A stretch of 64,000 bases of DNA from Hyparrhenia diplandra (taxonomy: Eukaryota; Streptophyta; Magnoliopsida; Poales; Poaceae). This document shows positions 9,623 to 22,300 of this stretch, piece by piece; the stretch's first letter is position 1; each line of letters opens with the position of its first letter. The stretch is from assembly GCA_015847255.1 (NCBI GenBank), contig JADLZK010001155.1:1-64000 (forward strand). The letters are read 5' to 3'. A program made the position numbers and the translations under genes. The notes beneath the pieces are model-generated. The model was not told where the DNA came from and did not search any database. It saw only the letters and a program-made list of their open reading frames with translations.

Positions 9623-12510
9623 CACTACACAAACGACTTCTATTCTCGAGGCTAAAAACATGGTTACTCCCGGTTGGGGATTGAGCGGGGAATAAATGGA
9701 TCTTTATTCCGGTTGGCCGGGAGTAAAAGGCCACGCCGCCGGCCGCCCCCGTGCGCCCAGGAGCTTTACTCCCGGTTGGAGTCTCCAACCGGGACCTTTA
9801 CTCCCGGTTGGTAACACAAACCGGGAATAAACATCTACTCCCGGATGGAAACACCAACTGGAAGTAAATCCAAACTTTTACTCCCTGTTAGAATTGTAGG
9901 TCGGGATTATATGTTTTCTTGACATTTTCTTTTACACCCTTCAACCACCGTTTTTGCAGAAACAACCTCAATGATTTTTAATGTTTTCAATCCAACCTTA
10001 GCGTCATTAGTGATTACGTTTTTGGAAATTGTACTTAAGTGGTTATAAGAATTAAAGTACGCTTTCACTTAATTATAGATTTGACTAGTGTTTCCAAACA
10101 CTTTCTAAAATGCAAAAATATCCCATATAAACATTTTAGATCTTGATTAGTTCTAACACCTATGTATTCAAAAGTTTTTCAAACGAGCTCATTTAGTGCT
10201 CCAATTAACCACATTTGACCAAGTCAAATTTTGAATTTTTAAGTAAAGACAGCTTCGAGCTAGTTTTTGGACCCCTAAGTGGTTTTAAATCGAAAAGTCA
10301 TGAATGCCATGTTTGTTTAACTCTTCAAGATCTATACTCTATATATTGGACATTTCGGATTTGAAAAATTTTGAACCACTAAAATTTTGAATTTCCAAAA
10401 AAATTATAGAATTTTCACTTTTTTGAACCCTAAATGGTTTCAAAATGAAAAGTCATGAATACTAAAAATTCAAAACTCATCAAGATCTACAAAGTCTATT
10501 TAGGTAATTTTTTTTTCATTTGAGAAAGTGTTTAGAAAGTATAGTTCTAAATTGACGATTGTCTCTCCTAGTTTCATAAACTCTTTCTTAGATTTGTGAA
10601 TTTGTGACTTGTGTTTCCAAACACTTTCTCAAATACTGAAAATGTCCTATATTAGATCTTAATGAGTTCTAACACGTGTTTATTCAAAAGTTTTTCGAGC
10701 GAGGTAATTTAGTGTTCCGTTTGAATAGGTTTTGACCAAGTCAAACTTTTGAATTTTAAATGAAGACAGACTTCACGCTCAGTTTGGACCCCTAGGTGGT
10801 TTCAAATCGAAAAGTCTTGAATACAATGTTTGTTTAATTCTTCAAGATCTACACTCTATATATTGATTTTTTTTTTTATTTTTATATTTTTCATTTTAAT
10901 CGAATTTCCGCATACGACTTTGCCTTTGAATTATACGTTGAAATGAATCCACCCAAGAAAATTTATTTATAGATGATGTGAGACAAATTTTCTGTCAAAA
11001 AACATTATATTTATTTATTTTAGTTAATAGCAACAATTTTGCATTAATGAAATATCGATTATTAACAACATTATGTTTCTAGTCACTATTGAAAATGTGA
11101 TCATTAGTGACGTTTTGCTCGTGTATTTGCACACTTTTTGTCATTACTCTATGGTGATGAAGTTTTGCCTTTAATATTAACAACATTATGTTTCTAGTCA
11201 AAACAAAGAAAAAATAAAATATTTCGGGTTACATATTTTCTTGTGTGGAATAAAGCTAAGTGAACTCAAATAATTTTTCAAAAAAAATTTATAACTGCTA
11301 TAAATTTTACTAAGAAAATAACTTGTATTTGGACATTAAATAAAATGAAATTCAAAAAGAAAACGAAAAGTGCCCATAGGAATGGTGGGAAGGTGAAAAT
11401 TTTTACATTTATTCCCATTTACGCTGCGGCCGAGGGAGTAAAGGTGGCTGTATTTTACGGCCGCCTAAAATTTCCTTTACTCTTGGCGGGGGGCTTGAGC
11501 GGGAATATAGGGTTAGACCTTTATTCACGGTTGCTATTTAGGCCCGGGGACTAAAGGACTTCTACTCAGGGCCCTAGGCATGAGCCGGGAGTAAAGGTTC
11601 CGGCATAAAGTGCTCCACCGGCCGCCGCCGTAAATGCCGATGCCGCCGCTGCTCGCCCCGATTCACCCCCGCATGCCGACTGCCTCCATCGACGCCGTCA
11701 CGCCAACGCCGGATCCATCGACGCCGCCTCCACCGCCCACCGCCGGATCCATCGACGCCGCCAACGCCGGATCCATCGGCGCCGCCTCCACCGCCAACAC
11801 GGATCCATCGACGCCATCCTCCACCGCGTGGCCCCCGCCCGTTGTTGCCTCCATCGACGCCTCCTCCACCGACGCCACCCTCCTCCTCCGAGCCCCGCCT
11901 CGATGATGCCACCCCACGACCGATGTTGCCTCCACCGACGGCGCCACCTACGCCCGTCGCCCCTAACCACCGTCGCCTCCATCGATGTCGCCCAGATACC
12001 ACGCGCACCCACGACCCACGGCCCCTTCCGCCCCGCCTTCATCGATGCTGCGCCGGCGATGGCACCCTCCTCCACCCAACGTGCACGCCCGCCTCCACCG
12101 TGCGTGCCCCAGCCTCGCCCTCCACCGACGCCACCGCACACGTGTGCCGCGGCCGCTGCATCCACCGCGCACTGGCCTCAACTCCCGCCGCCCGCCCGCA
12201 TGTTTGGCGCGCATCCGGTTGACCTCCATAGTTGCTCCACGACCACCGGCGCCCACAGCGGGGTAGTTAATTGTTGATGACTGTCACAAACCCTAGTGGA
12301 TTCGGTGATTGTGACCACGATCGACGGTGAGCTCCGGCGGCAGCGATGATGGTGGAGGCGGCGGTGGAGGTGTAGGGAGAGACTCGGGAAAGGACGGGGA
12401 GGAGAGAGGAGCGGCGGCGTGGCGGTGGCGGTGTGGGTGGCGGGCACACGCGTGGGAGGAGGGGGCTGGCGATAGAGAGAGCTAAAGACCCGGAACTAAT
12501 CTTTATTGCT
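9623..12510. mobile_element. CACTA element of the 'CTCCCGGTTGG' type, right end not found
   Basis: It starts CACTACACAAACGACTTC at 9623. The next 230 bp carry repeated CTCCCGGTTGG, ACCGGGA and GGGAGTAAA units in alternating orientation, the classic subterminal array of this grass family. The interior (9900-11340) holds degenerate AT-rich repeats like those in OSC introns 4 and 5. GGGAGTAAA and AGCCGGGAGTAAAGG return at 11430-11600. No matching GTAGTG end is seen, so the right limit is approximate. Confidence 0.65.
11640..12440. repeat. GC-rich low-complexity block with GGATCCATCGACGCC repeats
   Basis: GGATCC-ATCG-(A/G)CGCC units recur at about 11709, 11745, 11769 and 11801, within a region rich in CGCC and CACC triplets. 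Long open frames exist in all six frames because of composition, and none has recognisable domains. It may be the interior of the CACTA element that begins at 9623. Confidence 0.5.
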
Positions 12511-12591
12511 TGTCCCCAAGAGAATACATACTCCCTATTTATATGGCCCTCCTATATGACTTGTAATCCAAGCAATCTCTTTTTGGTTTTC

Positions 12592-12953
12592 TTAGGCCAG
12601 TCTCAGTGGGAGTTTCATGAGTGTTTCATGCACATTAAATGCAGCGCCACATCAGCAAAATTTTACTTTTTACATGAAACTCCTTGGAGAGAGAAGGAAA
12701 GAGTTTCACCATGGTGAAACCTTTGGGCACAGTTTCACATGCGTTGGAAACGGTGTGAAACCCCCATTGAGACACAAATAGTGTTTCACCATAGAACTAT
12801 GCAATTAAATCATGCAATGAGAGAGAGTTTGTGGGACCCTTAAGCCTATGAAACTGTGCAATGAAACTATGCATTGAGGGAGATGCCTATTTCATGCCAA
12901 AGTTTCATATCTTGGAAACCGGGAGGTGAAACTCTCCATTGAGACTGGCCTTA
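12592..12953. mobile_element. Tourist-like MITE (PIF/Harbinger), complete
   Basis: The element spans 12595-12950 (356 bp). The left terminus GGCCAGTCTCAGTGGGAGTT pairs with a right terminus ending GAGACTGGCC. A perfect 3-bp TTA target duplication flanks it (12592-12594 and 12951-12953). The interior repeats GTTTCA / TGAAAC strings and has no coding capacity. Confidence 0.88.
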
Positions 12954-13169
12954 TAGAGTTGGAATACCTTTTACAAGCAATCCTATTTATTTTCTAATAA
13001 GAGATTTTCTTAGAGAGTTGGAATATCCATTGCACACAAAAAGTCCTAATTTAACCCAAACTAGATGGCGAAGCAAGGACAGAGACGACAATGACGTGGC
13101 GAAGGCGGCGGCGCTGCTGCCCCCCATCCCCCGGGCCAACCACTGTCGGTTGAGCCCTTCTAGCCCGCC

Positions 13170-13490
13170 CACTATGCCAGAAATCGCTATCTGCGACACT
13201 TGTTAACTGCTATCAGCGACACATTTTTCGCGCGTCACCCTTTTTGCGTTAGAGATAAGGGCATATCTGCGACACGTATTTACGCGTCACCAATAACACC
13301 TTATCGTCGTGGACGCGTATTGGCAACACGCGTCCGCAGATAAGTAGTTATCGGTGACACGTATTGTCTACAAGCGTCCACGAGATAAGCGGTTATCGAT
13401 GACACATATTAGCTACACAGCGTCACTAATAAGGTGTTATCGGTGACACATGTAGCCAATATGTGTCGCGATAACAATTCTGAAAAAAAA
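13170..13490 (+). mobile_element. Left end of a CACTA element with CACTATGCCAGAAAT terminus
   Basis: The terminus at 13170 is followed by about 300 bp of alternating GCGACAC, GGTGACAC, ACGCGTC and GATAAG motifs in both orientations, a dense subterminal array. The matching right end (TTCTGGCATAGTG) is not in the window. The array ends at an A-run near 13480. Confidence 0.7.
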
Positions 13491-13499
13491 AAAAAAAGA

Positions 13500-14600
13500 A
13501 AAACCCACTACTAGGGTCCTTTATCTGTATACATCCATATTCCTTACGTCATGCTGCAATTCTATCTCACACATTACACATGTTTCATTCATTCAATCAA
13601 ATCATTTACAAACTTTAGATACAACTTATGCTACAATTGCCCAAGGAGCCACAACCTAAAAGATCACAATACATGAGCAATGGACTAAAGATTTCGAACA
13701 ATGCTCTATGGTTTTTCTTGATCATATAGAAAGCTGGCAATGTGCTGGATACTATATGTACATGGATTCAGAATCTGCCATAATCGCATGACCATTAACC
13801 TATTAAGTCCAGTTCTGTTCTTCCTGCAATATGGTACACATAAGACACAACAAATTCCATAGAGGAAATCAATTCTCTAAAAAGCATTATAACATACAGC
13901 ATACCTTAACATTTAAATGGATAAAATCATTGGTTGCAAGTACAGATTGCAAACAAGCTTGAATTGCTGGCATGTTCCAGTAGAACATCCACTAAATGCA
14001 AAAAGAATATCCTAAATTACTCTAGAGTAAAATTGTTGTGTTAACTGTATAGAGTAGAAAGTCACATCATGCACAGCTGAAAAGGAAGTATGACAAGTGT
14101 GAAAGGGAAGCACAACAGTAGTACTATATACCCACTAGTACAGTATGCTTGGAGCAATTCAACTAGCAGTAGTTGCTAATAAATTGAACTTATACAATTG
14201 AACAAAGATGGAATAGGTGTGCTAGACGGCAACCAGTATTTGGATCTTATTTCTTGTATGATCACGATAACTTAGTGGTCAGCTCATAAAAATAAAATAC
14301 AACCAGTCAGCTCCAAAAGGTAATTGTCATTTATGTGTCATGATTAATCACAGGTGTAACTTACCAGTGCCCATCGACCAAAGCTCTAGCATTCTATACT
14401 TCCTCTGTATGATGACTGATTGTCTTCGAAATAACTTTCTTAAACGACTCAGCTTGCACAGATGTTAGCCTGTGCCAATAAGTGCAGTAATTAGACTCAA
14501 TCTAGATAAACTGGAATTGTCTGTCAACCCACACTGACAATTGACAACATTCTCATCTCTGCTAATGAATTCAATTAGTAAGTCACCTGGATACAGCTAC
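13500..14600. other. Unclassified AT-rich stretch
   Basis: I see no reading frame with recognisable similarity. The texture, with pieces resembling spliced noncoding sequence, may be the interior of the CACTA element that starts at 13170. Confidence 0.3.
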
Positions 14601-17040
14601 GTGTTGACACCTGTTATAGCATAATATTATTAGTCAACTAAACATGAATAAGGGCTTAAAATGAATATCAACATAAGTCTAGGGGCTTTACTAACATAAT
14701 TCCACGAGCTTTGGTGATTTATATATTTTCAGGGACTTAACAGATAAATGCAGAGAAGAATGGAGAAAGTTCTGGAATATACATCTCATACAATGACAAG
14801 ACTTGACCGTGAAGTAACTCAAGCCAAAATGTGGACTAAAACACTCTAGAAGATACCAGAAGACACCAGAAGAGACGAGAGACCGAGAGGAGACCATGCC
14901 CTGGCGGCCGCCAAGCAATTTTGGGCTGGCCGCCAGCCAATTATGGCCAATCAGCTTCGTCTTTTTATGTCGGTTTGTAACCGACTTTGAGGTTGTGTCT
15001 ACACCGTTGCCAAGGTCGGTTTGATCCAAGGGCTATCATTCATCGCCAAGGCCTATATAAGAAGACCCCCTGACCCTTGGGTGAAACCCTAATTCATTAT
15101 GATTCATTCTATTCATTATCTCTCAGTTGTAGAGGTATCCCAATGTAAGGATAACCTCTCTCTCAGGGGTTAGTGAATTAGAAGAAGATTAGAAGAGGAT
15201 TAGCCATGTAATTAGAAGTAGATTAGCCATGTAATTAGAAGTAGATTAGATCTAATCAAGAGTAAGGAAGAGAGGAGCTGTGCTCCGGTTCTGGAGATGT
15301 CTACAGAGTTTGGTATGTCTTGTATCCTTTCTTTGTAAGACTTATGATTCATATATTTATCTTCTCTATTTACTTCCATGACTTTCATATATTTGGTTAA
15401 GTATAGTTGTTATGGTATTGCATGGGATCTCCGCTCGTATTGAGGGCTCTAGTTATGCTAGGTAGCTAGAGTAGTAATTTATAGTGTAGACTTGGTGTCT
15501 AGGCTATAGGTTACCTGAGATTGCACCCAACCCCACAGATAGTTTGTGGTAGCCCCAGATGGTGACAACCCTGATGACCGACGTATTCCACCACATTCTG
15601 GTTGGTGTTTGTAGGACCGTAGTCGGAGCTTCCTAGCCCCCTTCTCATCCCTTTTTGTGGCTCATGTTCTGATGTCCCAAAGTGCATTAGTATAATTGCT
15701 ATCGTAGAACCTAAGTAATAGAGAAGTACATAGGAACCTTGATCTCTCCTTGACCTCTTGATTAGTTTAGTTATTCTTTTATAATCTTAGGTATGTTATT
15801 ATTTTATGCTTTATTATTTATTTACCCATTATCAACTACCCCCTCACTTTAGTCTAATGGTTTGCTAAGTTAGTAGATACATGATTGTGATTTATTAGAA
15901 TTCTTTAACCAAAGCTTCCCTGTGGATACTATACTCTAGAATACTCATCCTAGGGATAAGCTACAATGGTAGGTGTTACGTAAACTTTGAGAATCCTTCA
16001 TATTCTTTTAGCACTTAACAAATGCCAACAAGCTTTTTTTTTTTTTCTTTCGGGAAGCAATTGGCGTAAAGATTTTAATAATGATCTTGGTATGTGCTAA
16101 TTCGGTGTATCACTAGCTTTAGTAGGATTACCCTTGTTACGTTGAGTTGTGGAATAGCGAGGGGCAAAAGATGTCGTTGCGATCTTCCGACAAGATTCCA
16201 CAAGAAAAGAAAAGAAGAAAAATTGAAGAACCCGGGGTGCGATCATTCAAGATTCATCAACATGGGAACCCTGCTATCTCAAGGTATGCATTTAAACATA
16301 TATTATTATTCCAACCATACATAGATTGGAGAAGAAGTCACCGTCACAAGAATTCAATGAACACATCTCAAGTGACGTACATAGAAGTTGCACATCGTGG
16401 TAAGTATGATCAATAAAGGTGAGATAGTCTTGCTCATGGACTTTAAACCTTTTGAGTAGTTACCATTTAATTTCTTGCATTGCATTGCATGTTTACTTGA
16501 TCAACTCATGCATTCACTCCACTTAGTTTATGTTTTCTCATAGTAGATTCATTGCATGTTTAGTTCTTTGCATACATCCATATCGTTTGCATCTTAAAAA
16601 AAATCCTCACCTTGATCATGCTCTTTCATCTCTTTTGAGTAAATCTCTATAGTGCTATCATGCTACCTTTGTCTCTATGGTATGTTTTGGTTTGGAGGTG
16701 CTGCTAGTGTACTTCTAAAGGCTTTTAAATTAAGCGTGGTGCTTAGGTTAAAATGTCTTGCTTAATTGAATTAGACATGGAGTCTAGTTTAGTTATTGAA
16801 CTAGAAATTGCTTGTGTAGACATTGGTTATTTTGTTGGACTAACCCATGCAGGAAATCTCTCAAATCCAATTGGGGTAAGTCAAGAGATGAACTCATATC
16901 AGAGATGAAGCAAGGCATAGGATGAACTCCAACCTTGTGCAAAAGACACGGCTCATTCATCATTGATGGAAGAATTGTAAGTATAAAATCATTTGCGCTC
17001 TCTTTTGCTACAAGTTACCTTTGGCTTGATCCACATGCTA
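14600..17040 (+). mobile_element. Probable LTR and leader of a gypsy-type retrotransposon, degraded
   Basis: Near 15050 a GCCTATATAAGAAGACC core-promoter string is followed by CCCTAATTCATTATG and short tandem units (ATTAGCCATGTAATTAGAAG, repeated near 15190-15250). Phrases such as CCCTGTGGATACTATACTC (about 15920) are typical of the 3' part of grass Athila/Tat-like LTRs just before the primer site. No clear LTR ends, primer site or gag domain can be fixed, and the 76-89 residue frames at 16094-16416 are unrecognised. Confidence 0.4.
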
Positions 17041-17527
17041 GAGTGCACCATAAAAAAAGTGTTATAAGACATGAATGAATAAAATCTGTCGTAGAAACCG
17101 AAGCCGAAGCCGACACTCGAACTATTAGAAAACAAGAACGGAAGCCGAAAACGAAAACCAAAAACCGACTTTTCGGTTTGGTTCTTGTCGGTTCGTTCGG
17201 TTTTCTTGTTTTTCGGTTAAAAATGCCTAGGCTGATGTTTAATTCTAAGTTTTCCTTCCCACATCCTTCACCCGGTTGGATTTGTGCCTCCGCCCCCAAA
17301 TTGGATTTGTGCCATATTTGTGCAATCCATTCTTCCATGGAGAAAGTTGGGGCCGCTTTCAGCTGTCATCACCAAAAAGTTGGTTTCATCGTCCAGGCTC
17401 CAAGTATGATGATCCAATTATTCTTTTTGGCAGTCTCGACCATAAAAACTTGATAGCAGAGCACTTTGAGCGCTTTTGGGTGTCAACAGATTTGATGGAC
17501 TTGCGACAAGCAAAATTTATGGGTGGT
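17040..17527. other. Unclassified stretch with an AACCGAAGCCGAA-rich segment
   Basis: Between 17095 and 17215 there are repeated CCGAAGCCGA, CCGAAAACG and TTTTCGGTT strings in opposing orientation, which could fold into an imperfect hairpin. Nothing else is recognisable. Confidence 0.3.
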
Positions 17528-19200
17528 TGTAAGGTCTTAGATGGCTAGAGGGGGTGAATAGCCTATAAAAATTTTCTACAAGCTCAATTAACAAACCGAT
17601 TAGTATAACAAATGGCGTAAAGCGGTTTGCACTAGCTCTAGTGGTCTTGCAAGCCTCCTAGTGACAAGACTAAATATTGCTATGATCTCTAAGTCACACA
17701 AAGTCTAAGTCACTACTCTATCTAGTGAACAATCCTTAATATGATCCTTAAGCTAGCAAGAACACCTACACAAGCAAGGCTAGCTCTCTACACAATATAT
17801 ACTAGGAATGTAAATGCAAGAGATAGTGCTCGATATACCAACGTGTAGAGGCAATGAACCAATCACCGATGTCGAGGATGAACAATCAAACACAATCGAT
17901 GGAGAGCCAATCACCAAGAAAAAGAGACATGTCGATGTGTTATGCCGACCAACACAAGGATGGTGTTTGAGCTAGGCGGTGCACTTGTTGGCCTCAACAC
18001 ACCACTCACAAGTGAGGTACCCAAGACACGAGCAATGTATTCCTTACATTTTGTCTTCCCGATGAGGAGTGTGTGATCCTCTCACAAATCAACTGGAGGT
18101 GGCTAAGAACAATCACCTTCTCTTGCCAACGCCTCCACCAATTCACCAAGCCGGCTAGGAGCGGTGTCTCCAAGAGCAAAAGGAAACCAACCGTCTCACA
18201 ACAATCCCCAAGTGCCTCTAGATGCAAGAACTCGATGCAAATGCACTTGGATCAACTCTTCTCTCAAGAATGAAGCTCACAATCAAGAATGAGAGAGGAG
18301 GAGGCTTGTTGCTTAGCTCTAGGATGTTAGGAATGATTCAAATGACCAAGAGAGAGAGCAAGAGGCAGCCAAGAGGGTATAAATAGGCCACACCACGAAA
18401 TGTGGCCGTTGGGGTGAAAGCCACGCTTTCTGTAGACCGACCGGACGCGCCGACCGGACTCACCAGTGAGTCCGGTCGATGGGTCCGGTCAGAACCGACA
18501 AGCCCCAGAACAGTGTCCGACCCCCCTGCTTCGAGCGTCCGGTCGAGCGTCCGTTTGGTGCGTCCGGTCGACTCTCGACCAAGACTCCAAAAACATGCTC
18601 TCTGGAACTCCTGACCGGACGCACTTCCTACCGAGTCCGGTCAAAACCTCATGCGTCCGGTCGCGGGTCCGGTCACCGCGTCCGGTCGCCTCTGAGCTGC
18701 GAAAATCCGTCGTTTCATTGTCGTTCCTTCGCCTTTGCTCCAAACCGACTTCCGTCACTTGATTCTTGTTGCCAACACGTCGAAGAGCACCCCGACACCA
18801 TATGTTAGCATTTTGAAAACCATTTTCATCAAGTACGGAGTTAGCACTTTAGGTTAGAATGCATGCATATGAATTTTGGACCTAAAGGCACTGGAGGACC
18901 GATATGTACGATAAGTTTCCCCTCTTTATAGTACGGCTTATCAATCCTAAATCACTCACACCCTCTATGGTGTCTTGAGTGTAAAATTAAAAGGCCCTAT
19001 GGTTATACCTTTGCCTTGGGCTCAATTGATCTTCGAATTCCACCAAGTTGGATGCTTGATCACCTTTTGGATCACCTCAATCCATCCTCCATGATCATCA
19101 TGCTCCAAGCTTGTCATGATCAATCTCCAATCTAGTCAAACACTTAGCATAGAGAGATTAGTCCTTAGATGTCACTAATTATCCGAAATCAAACTAGAGA
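17528..19200 (+). mobile_element. LTR-like block (possible solo LTR) with TCCGGTC-rich segment
   Basis: It opens with a TGTAAGG-TCTTAGATGGC-TAGAGGGGGTGAA series, a common start of grass LTRs. It has TATAAATAGG near 18378 and a 270-bp segment (18426-18690) dense in TCCGGTC / GACCGGAC. No second LTR or polyprotein gene is seen, and the right limit (a degenerate TTAGATGTCACTAATTATC-like tail near 19160) is approximate. Confidence 0.45.
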
Positions 19201-20690
19201 TCTTCGGTGGTTGGCTGGTGCAATTGATTTTGGTAAGTTGACTAAATTATCGCCTCACGCAAATTAGTTTTGAAGAGGTGGTTTTAGAATTGTCACTAGA
19301 AAATATCTCATATATATTTACAATTGATGGCACGGTAGTGGTTTTGAAAACTACCTCTGAAAGTCGATTTTGTATTGATGATCCTCGAGCAATTGCATAA
19401 CTTATTAATAGGATCATGATAATGATCTTATGCAAATATTGGTGCTGGTTTTACAATTTTACTTTACGCAAAGTAGGAAAGCTGAAAATATTGAAACTTT
19501 TTAATCCAAAATGAAAGGTTTTACACTTTTTAATCCAAAATGGAAGATAAAAGCTTTTAATTTGAGATGTTCATGCTGGACGGATCATCTAATAATTCTA
19601 GTGCCTTTGGTGAATGTGTATTTTTCCACACCGCAACATCGATCGAACCTTATATATTGATTTCTGAAGTTGTTGTAGGGGCCTATTTAAATCTCATAAC
19701 TGTTGTGAGAATTAAAATTCTAGATATTGATTGCAGACACCGCAAACACGCGCTGGGAGACCGCTGCCCCCTACGCCACCTTCTCCGCCCCAAAGATCGT
19801 TGGTGACGTGTCGCAACCCGGCCCAATCGAACCGGTTTGTGACACTGAGATGTATTTAGTTGACATAAAAGAAGTATATAAAATATTATTTAATCCCTTC
19901 AAGTGATATCATGAAAATCTATATTTTAACTTTTTTTGGGTTTGATGTAGTTTTTGTAATATTTTATACATGTGTTAATTTGAAATTTGAATGTAATTTG
20001 AAATATGATTGTTGTACCGCTGATCCAATTTTTTTTTTTTGTTTTATGTAATTAAAATATTATTCTAGGTCCTACACAACATTCTTAATTATTACAATGG
20101 CATAAATAGTAATTTCATAGTGCCAATTAAGATGTTAAATTTATTTTATTGATTAGTACCATTTGTTAAGCAAATACCGCTTAAAATTAGGTCATTAATA
20201 TTCATATGATATAATGCTTCATTCAAAATTTTGACACTTTTTTTTGTAGACGACTTACAAAATTTCTTATCGTGAGTATCAACATAAGTGAATTGAGTGT
20301 TATTACTATGTGGTTCGCTAATTAAGGATATTTTACCATGCTTGGTAAGCTCATAAACTAAGTGTTTTGTATGGTACTAATCATAGGTGGAGTCCTCAAT
20401 TATTTACACATCCACCTATTTAGCTCATAAAATAAGTGTTTTTTAAGTGTATGAATAAAGTTGGTGTGTTAACAGGGGTGAATGTGTGTGCACAAACAGA
20501 GCATCTGTTTTTTAAATATGCTTTAAATACGTAAAAAGATTTGCGCATCATATCTAAGAAGAAGAGTTGAAATATACAAACGACTACTCATGCTAAGAGT
20601 AGGCTTGAATTTACTTACGTCACTTGAACATTTTCTTCTCGGTCGATGGTAGTTGACTATCACGGAGATTGACGAAAATTGACTTTCCCC
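19200..20690. repeat. AT-rich dispersed repeats
   Basis: Two segments have relatives elsewhere in the window. The 19645-19735 part matches 49258-49345 in opposite orientation. The 19865-20360 part matches pieces of 56600-57060 in the same orientation. No coding sequence is seen. Confidence 0.5.
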
Positions 20691-22300
20691 CACACCTAAC
20701 GCTCCCACCGGGGCGACTCGGGGGGCTCCCAGCGCCGCCGCGGCTTCCCGGGCAGCATCTCTCCGGCCGCCATCGTGGGCCCCTACGCGGGGCGGCGGCC
20801 AGCGCGGCCATCCCAAAGGAGCAGCCGTCGCCGCGTCCCGTCTCCTCCTCCCCCCCCACCCCCACCCCCCACCCCCACCCCATCCTCCAACCCCTGCGGT
20901 TCACCGGATCTCGGCGAGGCTGCCGGCCGGCGGGCGGATCCGTGCCCTAGGGGCCGGATCGGCTCCTCCACCCCCGGATCCAAGTGCCCCTCGCCGGAGC
21001 GCTCCCGCAGCGTCCGCACCGGCGCCCGCCGGTTGGTCGTTACGGCGGCTCCGGTGGCACGCCGGGCCTGCTTGCATGATGGTGGCGGACTGCGGGGAGC
21101 TCGTGGGGGCCCCGGATCCGGCCTCCCTAGTGGGGCGGCCACGTGCACCTCCCCTCCCTCCGGCGAGTGGGGCCTCCCAGGAATGTCCTTTGGGGCCGCT
21201 GGTGGCCTTGGCCGGCCTGCGGACGCTTCTGGCTGTGGTGGTTGAGCGTGTCTTGCTAGTGTTGGTGCAGGCAGCATCATGGTGGCATGCCCGCTGGCGG
21301 TCTCCCTAGTCTATTCTTCTCGCGCAATGGTGGTTTGATTTGCGGCGGCAGTCGCGCCCAGAGCTTTTGCCGTGGTGGCTTGGTCGGTGGCGCCAGGTCT
21401 GCTCTTGGTCGTGCTCCAGCCGGCGACCTTCGTGGCCTCTCCGACGACGAGCGAGGGGTGAAAATCCCGTCGGCCTTCTCGGCGGTGACGGACGGTGGCG
21501 GCGCTACGTCATCACCTTCTTGGAGGCGTCGTCCTTAATCCGTCATCGGAGGACGTTGGTGCAAGCTCGGGGATGAAGATCCCTGGATGCTATCCACATC
21601 GATTCTGGCGTCTGCGGATGTCAGTTCCTTCCTGAAGGCTTCATTGATGCTCATTGCTTGTCTCCCTCGAGTCGGGGTCCTTTCTGCTGGTGAGCACTAC
21701 GTTGAGCCTTTTCGTACTTCACGCTTCTCATCACCTTGGTATGCCTGGTCGTGGAAGTGGTAGCCATGGTCATCTATTTAGGCAGATGCTCTGCCGCTGT
21801 TGTTGTTCATGTAGGTCATCCTCGCCCGTGGTCCTGTGGGTTGTGGCCCTAAGTGACTCGAAATATTATGTTCTTCGTTGCTTGGGCGGATGCTTTGTCG
21901 TCGGTGTATCTGGAGGTAAGTCATCCTTGCCCGTGGTCCTGAGGGATAGCCTCAGTGACTCGGAGGAGCTTTCGGACTCCGAGGTCCTTTTTGCCCGTGG
22001 TCCTGAGGGTTATATGGCCTTAGTGACATGGAGGAGCTTTCAGATTCTATGGTTGGTTCTTCAGGTTAGTTTCCGGCGGATGTCGCCAATGTGGTTCCGG
22101 TGAATGCTTTGCCACCGAGGAGTTCTAGCAGATGCTTTGCCGATGTTGTTGCCTACCGCTCTATCACTGCTGGCTACCAAGGTGTTGAGGTTTATCTTGT
22201 TTTTGAGCAAAGTAGACAAGAGCTGTGGCCTTTGAGTTCTTGTGTTTACGGGCTTTAATTTCAACGCCTGAAGTTTATAATATTGCAGGACAACTGTGCT
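20690..22300 (+). other. GC-rich block, possibly the 5' part of a retroelement
   Basis: The first 800 bp are GC-rich with long open frames in every frame. From 21780 to 22040 a phrase built around CCCGTGGTCCTG and GTGACTCGGAGGAGC is repeated at about 21820, 21930 and 21995. This resembles untranslated leader sequence of grass LINEs, but no endonuclease or reverse transcriptase follows. Confidence 0.3.

Noticed and set aside
11574..12277. Several overlapping open frames of 90-155 codons on both strands
   Set aside because: They arise from a GC-rich low-complexity block with CGCC/CACC repeats. All frames are open together and none has a domain.
13170..16420. Single CACTA element spanning from the 13170 terminus to a right end
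   Set aside because: No TTCTGGCATAGTG right terminus was found, and LTR-like sequence begins near 14600.
18426..18690. CRISPR-like or satellite array
   Set aside because: The motif spacing is irregular, both orientations are mixed and there are no unique spacers. It sits within LTR-like DNA of a plant nuclear genome.
20620..21580. Open frames up to 165 codons in a GC-rich block
   Set aside because: They are compositional. They are rich in P, R, G and A in every frame, with no conserved motif and no splice or start context.
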